The notes beneath the pieces are model-generated. The model had not been told where the DNA came from, ran no database searches, and saw nothing but the letters and a program-made list of their open reading frames with translations. The position numbers and the translations under genes were made by a program. 35,145 nt of DNA, from positions 1 to 35,145 of the forward strand of contig DXBZ01000059.1 of assembly GCA_019116265.1 (NCBI GenBank). Direction: 5' to 3'. Below are positions 33,514-35,145 of the stretch, in pieces (within the stretch, counting starts at the first letter, position 1; each line of letters starts with the position of its first letter). Source of the DNA: Candidatus Olsenella stercoravium (GTDB lineage: Bacteria; Actinomycetota; Coriobacteriia; Coriobacteriales; Atopobiaceae).

Positions 33514-34038
33514 TTAGCAAAACGAAAGACCGCACGCAATCTGTGCATCGGCGAGGATTTCCTGCATGAGAGCCGTCGCTTCGTTGCATGCGTACTCGTC
33601 GTTGGACCCGCCGCCAAATTGGTACCCGCTATCTAGGCAGTCCCAAACGATTTCCAGAGTGCGGGAGAGCATCTGCTGTGCCTCGGCCTTTTGGCCGGGG
33701 GCCGCGATAAAGAAGCCGTTCGTTGCCACCCATAGCATAAGAACCTCAGCGTCCATCGAGCTGTCCGTTGAAGTCTGGTAGAGGTACTTCATGTAGAGAT
33801 CCCTGACTGCAGAGGCATGTCCATTGAGCTTGCCGTAGCTAAAGGAATCCCTCATTTCAGAGAGGTGTTCTTGGGCAGTAGAAAGGAGGGGAGAGTCCCT
33901 AAATGGGCAGATGTGGCGCGCGGAGTATGAATAGAGCTCGCTTATCAATCGACTTGGAGCCCTTATCTTAGCCAGCGGCCCGTGCCCCCTCTCGCGGACC
34001 AGATGAGCAACGCCGTTGCGAAAGTCTCTGCTGTTCAC
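33514..34038 (-). CDS. Hypothetical protein, likely soluble
   Basis: I do not recognise this 174-residue protein. It is mainly helical by composition, with no membrane segment or signal peptide. Segments such as AEVLMLWVATNGFFIAA and EIVWDCLDSG resemble the C-terminal part of the protein encoded at 34281-34802, so the two may be distant paralogs. The start is GTG at 34038, 5 nt after the stop of the small upstream gene, with an AAGGGG site in the end of that gene. Codon use is clearly less GC-rich than in the ribosomal cluster. Confidence 0.55.
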   Translation of the reverse strand: MNSRDFRNGVAHLVRERGHGPLAKIRAPSRLISELYSYSARHICPFRDSPLLSTAQEHLSEMRDSFSYGKLNGHASAVRDLYMKYLYQTSTDSSMDAEVLMLWVATNGFFIAAPGQKAEAQQMLSRTLEIVWDCLDSGYQFGGGSNDEYACNEATALMQEILADAQIACGLSFC

Positions 34039-34043
34039 TTAAC

Positions 34044-34220
34044 TCATCCCCTTCTGGCTCTCTCGTAGCAATACCAGCAGCCAAGAGCAAACGATGCAAC
34101 GAGCAGGGGAACTCCCAGCGAAAGGGCGCTGATTTCCGTTCCAGCAATTGTCCACCCCATAAGTCCGTAAACTGTCATAACTACGCCAGCAATAAAGAGA
34201 AGCTCGCAGAGGCACCCCAT
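34044..34220 (-). CDS. Very small membrane protein (58 residues)
   Basis: This short frame starts at ATG 34220 with AAAGGA about 8 nt upstream. It encodes two hydrophobic segments, LFIAGVVMTVYGLMGWTIAG and SLGVPLLVASFALGCWYCY, ending in a basic tail (ERARRG). It ends 5 nt before the next gene, in an operon-like arrangement. No family is recognised. The hydrophobic pattern, the ribosome site and the fit between its neighbours support it as a real gene. Confidence 0.6.
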   Translation of the reverse strand: MGCLCELLFIAGVVMTVYGLMGWTIAGTEISALSLGVPLLVASFALGCWYCYERARRG

Positions 34221-34280
34221 CAGATAAGTCCTTTCTTGGAACCGGTCGTTCTTATATCAAGCGGATGAGCGAGACAGCCT

Positions 34281-34802
34281 TTAATCAAGATGAGACCAAG
34301 CTCCGTCGGAGTCCAAGAACGCGTCAAGAAGATTGGCTGAGATGCAGAGGGCAGCCTCGGACTTTTTTGGCGGCAGCTCGCTCGCGGCTAAGTTATACAA
34401 AGCAGGGAAGGTGGCACGCATCATGAACACCGTCTGGCTTGCCTCCGGTGTTCCAGTCCCCGTAAGGGGAACTCCTCTGTCGATGTACTCGCCAACTGCA
34501 TATGCGTACACAGCTGCTAGTGGGATGTAGAGATTCTTCTCCAGCGCTGTGCGATACAGCTGCATGGTATGGGAACTTGCGTGTGGCATAACCAAGTTAT
34601 TCGCGATGGAATTCATTGCCTTGTCTGCCTTGCGCTCCGCCTCGGGCGATCCGTCGAATTTGCCCCAGCGTTCAATGGGCTCGATAAGGAACTGCTTGAC
34701 AAGGGGGTTTTGGGAAACAGTCGAGTGAGCCTTGGCAGTTCCGACAATCTTGATAATTGAGACAATGATTGCAACGACGACAATGATGGCGATGATTTCC
34801 AC
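34281..34802 (-). CDS. Membrane-anchored hypothetical protein
   Basis: This 173-residue protein begins directly with a membrane segment (EIIAIIVVVAIIVSIIKIVG) and continues with a helical domain likely in the cytoplasm or outside. GTG 34802 was chosen because GGGAGGA lies 5 nt before it; the ATG at 34844 adds 14 charged residues and lacks a site. The C-terminal part (FPALYNLAASELPPKKSEA, then ALDS-like LLDAFLDSDG) resembles the 33514 gene product. It heads a three-gene minus-strand operon. Function is unknown. Confidence 0.55.
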   Translation of the reverse strand: MEIIAIIVVVAIIVSIIKIVGTAKAHSTVSQNPLVKQFLIEPIERWGKFDGSPEAERKADKAMNSIANNLVMPHASSHTMQLYRTALEKNLYIPLAAVYAYAVGEYIDRGVPLTGTGTPEASQTVFMMRATFPALYNLAASELPPKKSEAALCISANLLDAFLDSDGAWSHLD

Positions 34803-35034
34803 TTGGTCCTCCCTGCGACGGGGCTTCGCTTCTTCGTTGCGCACATCTTAAGGTCGGTGGGGGATGCCCATTTCCCAATGAACGGGGCGCCATTCTCGGA
34901 GTAATTATGGGATCTCTTGATCGATGTTGGAATGTCTTTGTATGCACAGGCATCGATTGGCGGTACCCCAGCTTGGTGGGCAAACATAATAGAATTGCCT
35001 CAGAATAACATCTGAATTCTGAAAGGACCCTCCT
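34803..35034. promoter_or_regulatory. Divergent intergenic region with an operator-like inverted repeat
   Basis: No credible gene is seen in these 232 bp. For the minus-strand gene, ATTGGGAAA (minus strand, 34879-34871) lies about 70 bp upstream of its start, as in two other genes of this region. For the antitoxin gene, TCAGAAT (35000-35006) and ATTCTGA (35016-35022) form a perfect 7-bp inverted repeat just upstream of its start, a plausible autoregulatory operator. TAGAAT (34990-34995) may be the -10. Confidence 0.45.
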
Positions 35035-35145
35035 ATGGTAATCAGGTCCTCGACCGCGCTCCGCAGCGATTACAACTCGATATCCGCACTTGCTCACGAG
35101 ACGGGCGAGCCTGTGCACATCACCAAAAACGGCGACGGCGATCTG
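35035..35145 (+). CDS. Type II antitoxin, Phd/YefM family, N-terminal part
   Basis: The first 37 residues are visible, beginning MVIRSSTALRSDYNSISALA and continuing with HETGEPVHITKNGDGDL. This is the classical N-terminal DNA-binding domain of Phd/YefM antitoxins, which repress their own operon and neutralise a toxin encoded just downstream (often RelE/YoeB or Doc type). The ATG follows AAAGGACC. The gene is cut by the window end, so the toxin is not visible. Confidence 0.9.
   Translation, partial: MVIRSSTALRSDYNSISALAHETGEPVHITKNGDGDL

Noticed and set aside
34710..34717. Another TTGGGAAA
   Set aside because: It lies inside the coding sequence of the 34281-34802 gene and is not placed upstream of any gene.
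34613..34987. 124-codon minus-strand frame covering the region before the 34802 gene
   Set aside because: Its second half is a shadow of the 34281-34802 gene in another frame, and the first half has no ribosome site or similarity.

Overview
The window is GC-rich DNA from what looks like an actinobacterium of the class Coriobacteriia (an Atopobium/Olsenella/Collinsella-type relative). That assignment is an inference. It rests on the high GC, the many GTG and TTG starts with strong AGGAGG-type ribosome sites, an L17 with an acidic tail, and the gene order rplQ - ECF transporter - truA. No rRNA, tRNA or CRISPR array was found.

Layout. (1) 1-1744: the end of an insertion sequence with a truncated transposase-type helix-turn-helix gene, then glutaredoxin (minus), thrH and a histidine phosphatase. 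(2) 1745-17787: one long S10-spc-alpha ribosomal protein cluster, rplC to rplQ, including secY, adk, map, infA, rpmJ and rpoA. It is preceded by a good promoter with an A-tract and a structured leader, and closed by a clear intrinsic terminator. The usual first gene, rpsJ, is absent. The cluster is interrupted between rplX and rplE by about 440 bp holding a terminator-like palindrome, a second long palindrome, a promoter and a new leader, so it probably runs as at least two transcripts. (3) 17804-22092: a single gene fusing two ECF ATPases and the EcfT membrane subunit, then an AAA/DUF4143-type ATPase gene preceded by three 23-bp repeats, then truA. The ATPase gene splits the usual ecfT-truA neighbourhood. 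(4) 22126-29699: a metal-transporter-like membrane protein with a His-rich loop, a membrane-anchored protein with a worn LCP-like domain, three family 2 glycosyltransferases (one inverted), a multi-cluster 4Fe-4S protein and ychF. (5) 29700-35145: an accessory region of mostly unrecognised membrane-anchored proteins. It has two plus-strand genes, then a minus-strand operon (zinc-ribbon membrane protein, membrane-tethered DsbA-like thioredoxin, and a zinc-ribbon/TM/Cys-rich protein broken by a frameshift in a G6 run), then a second minus-strand operon of three small unknown genes. The window ends in the start of a Phd/YefM antitoxin gene.

How the genes work together. Region 2 supplies ribosome assembly, membrane insertion (SecY), nucleotide balance (Adk), N-terminal processing (Map), initiation (IF-1) and transcription (RpoA). 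Region 3 supplies the energising module for vitamin or metal uptake; no substrate-binding S component is in the window. In region 4 the glycosyltransferases and the LCP-like protein suggest cell-envelope glycan work. In region 5 a tethered thiol oxidoreductase sits beside proteins whose outside domains carry even numbers of cysteines, which suggests a small dedicated disulfide-forming surface system. Three of the region 5 membrane-protein genes share a TTGGGAAA motif 60-75 bp upstream of their starts.
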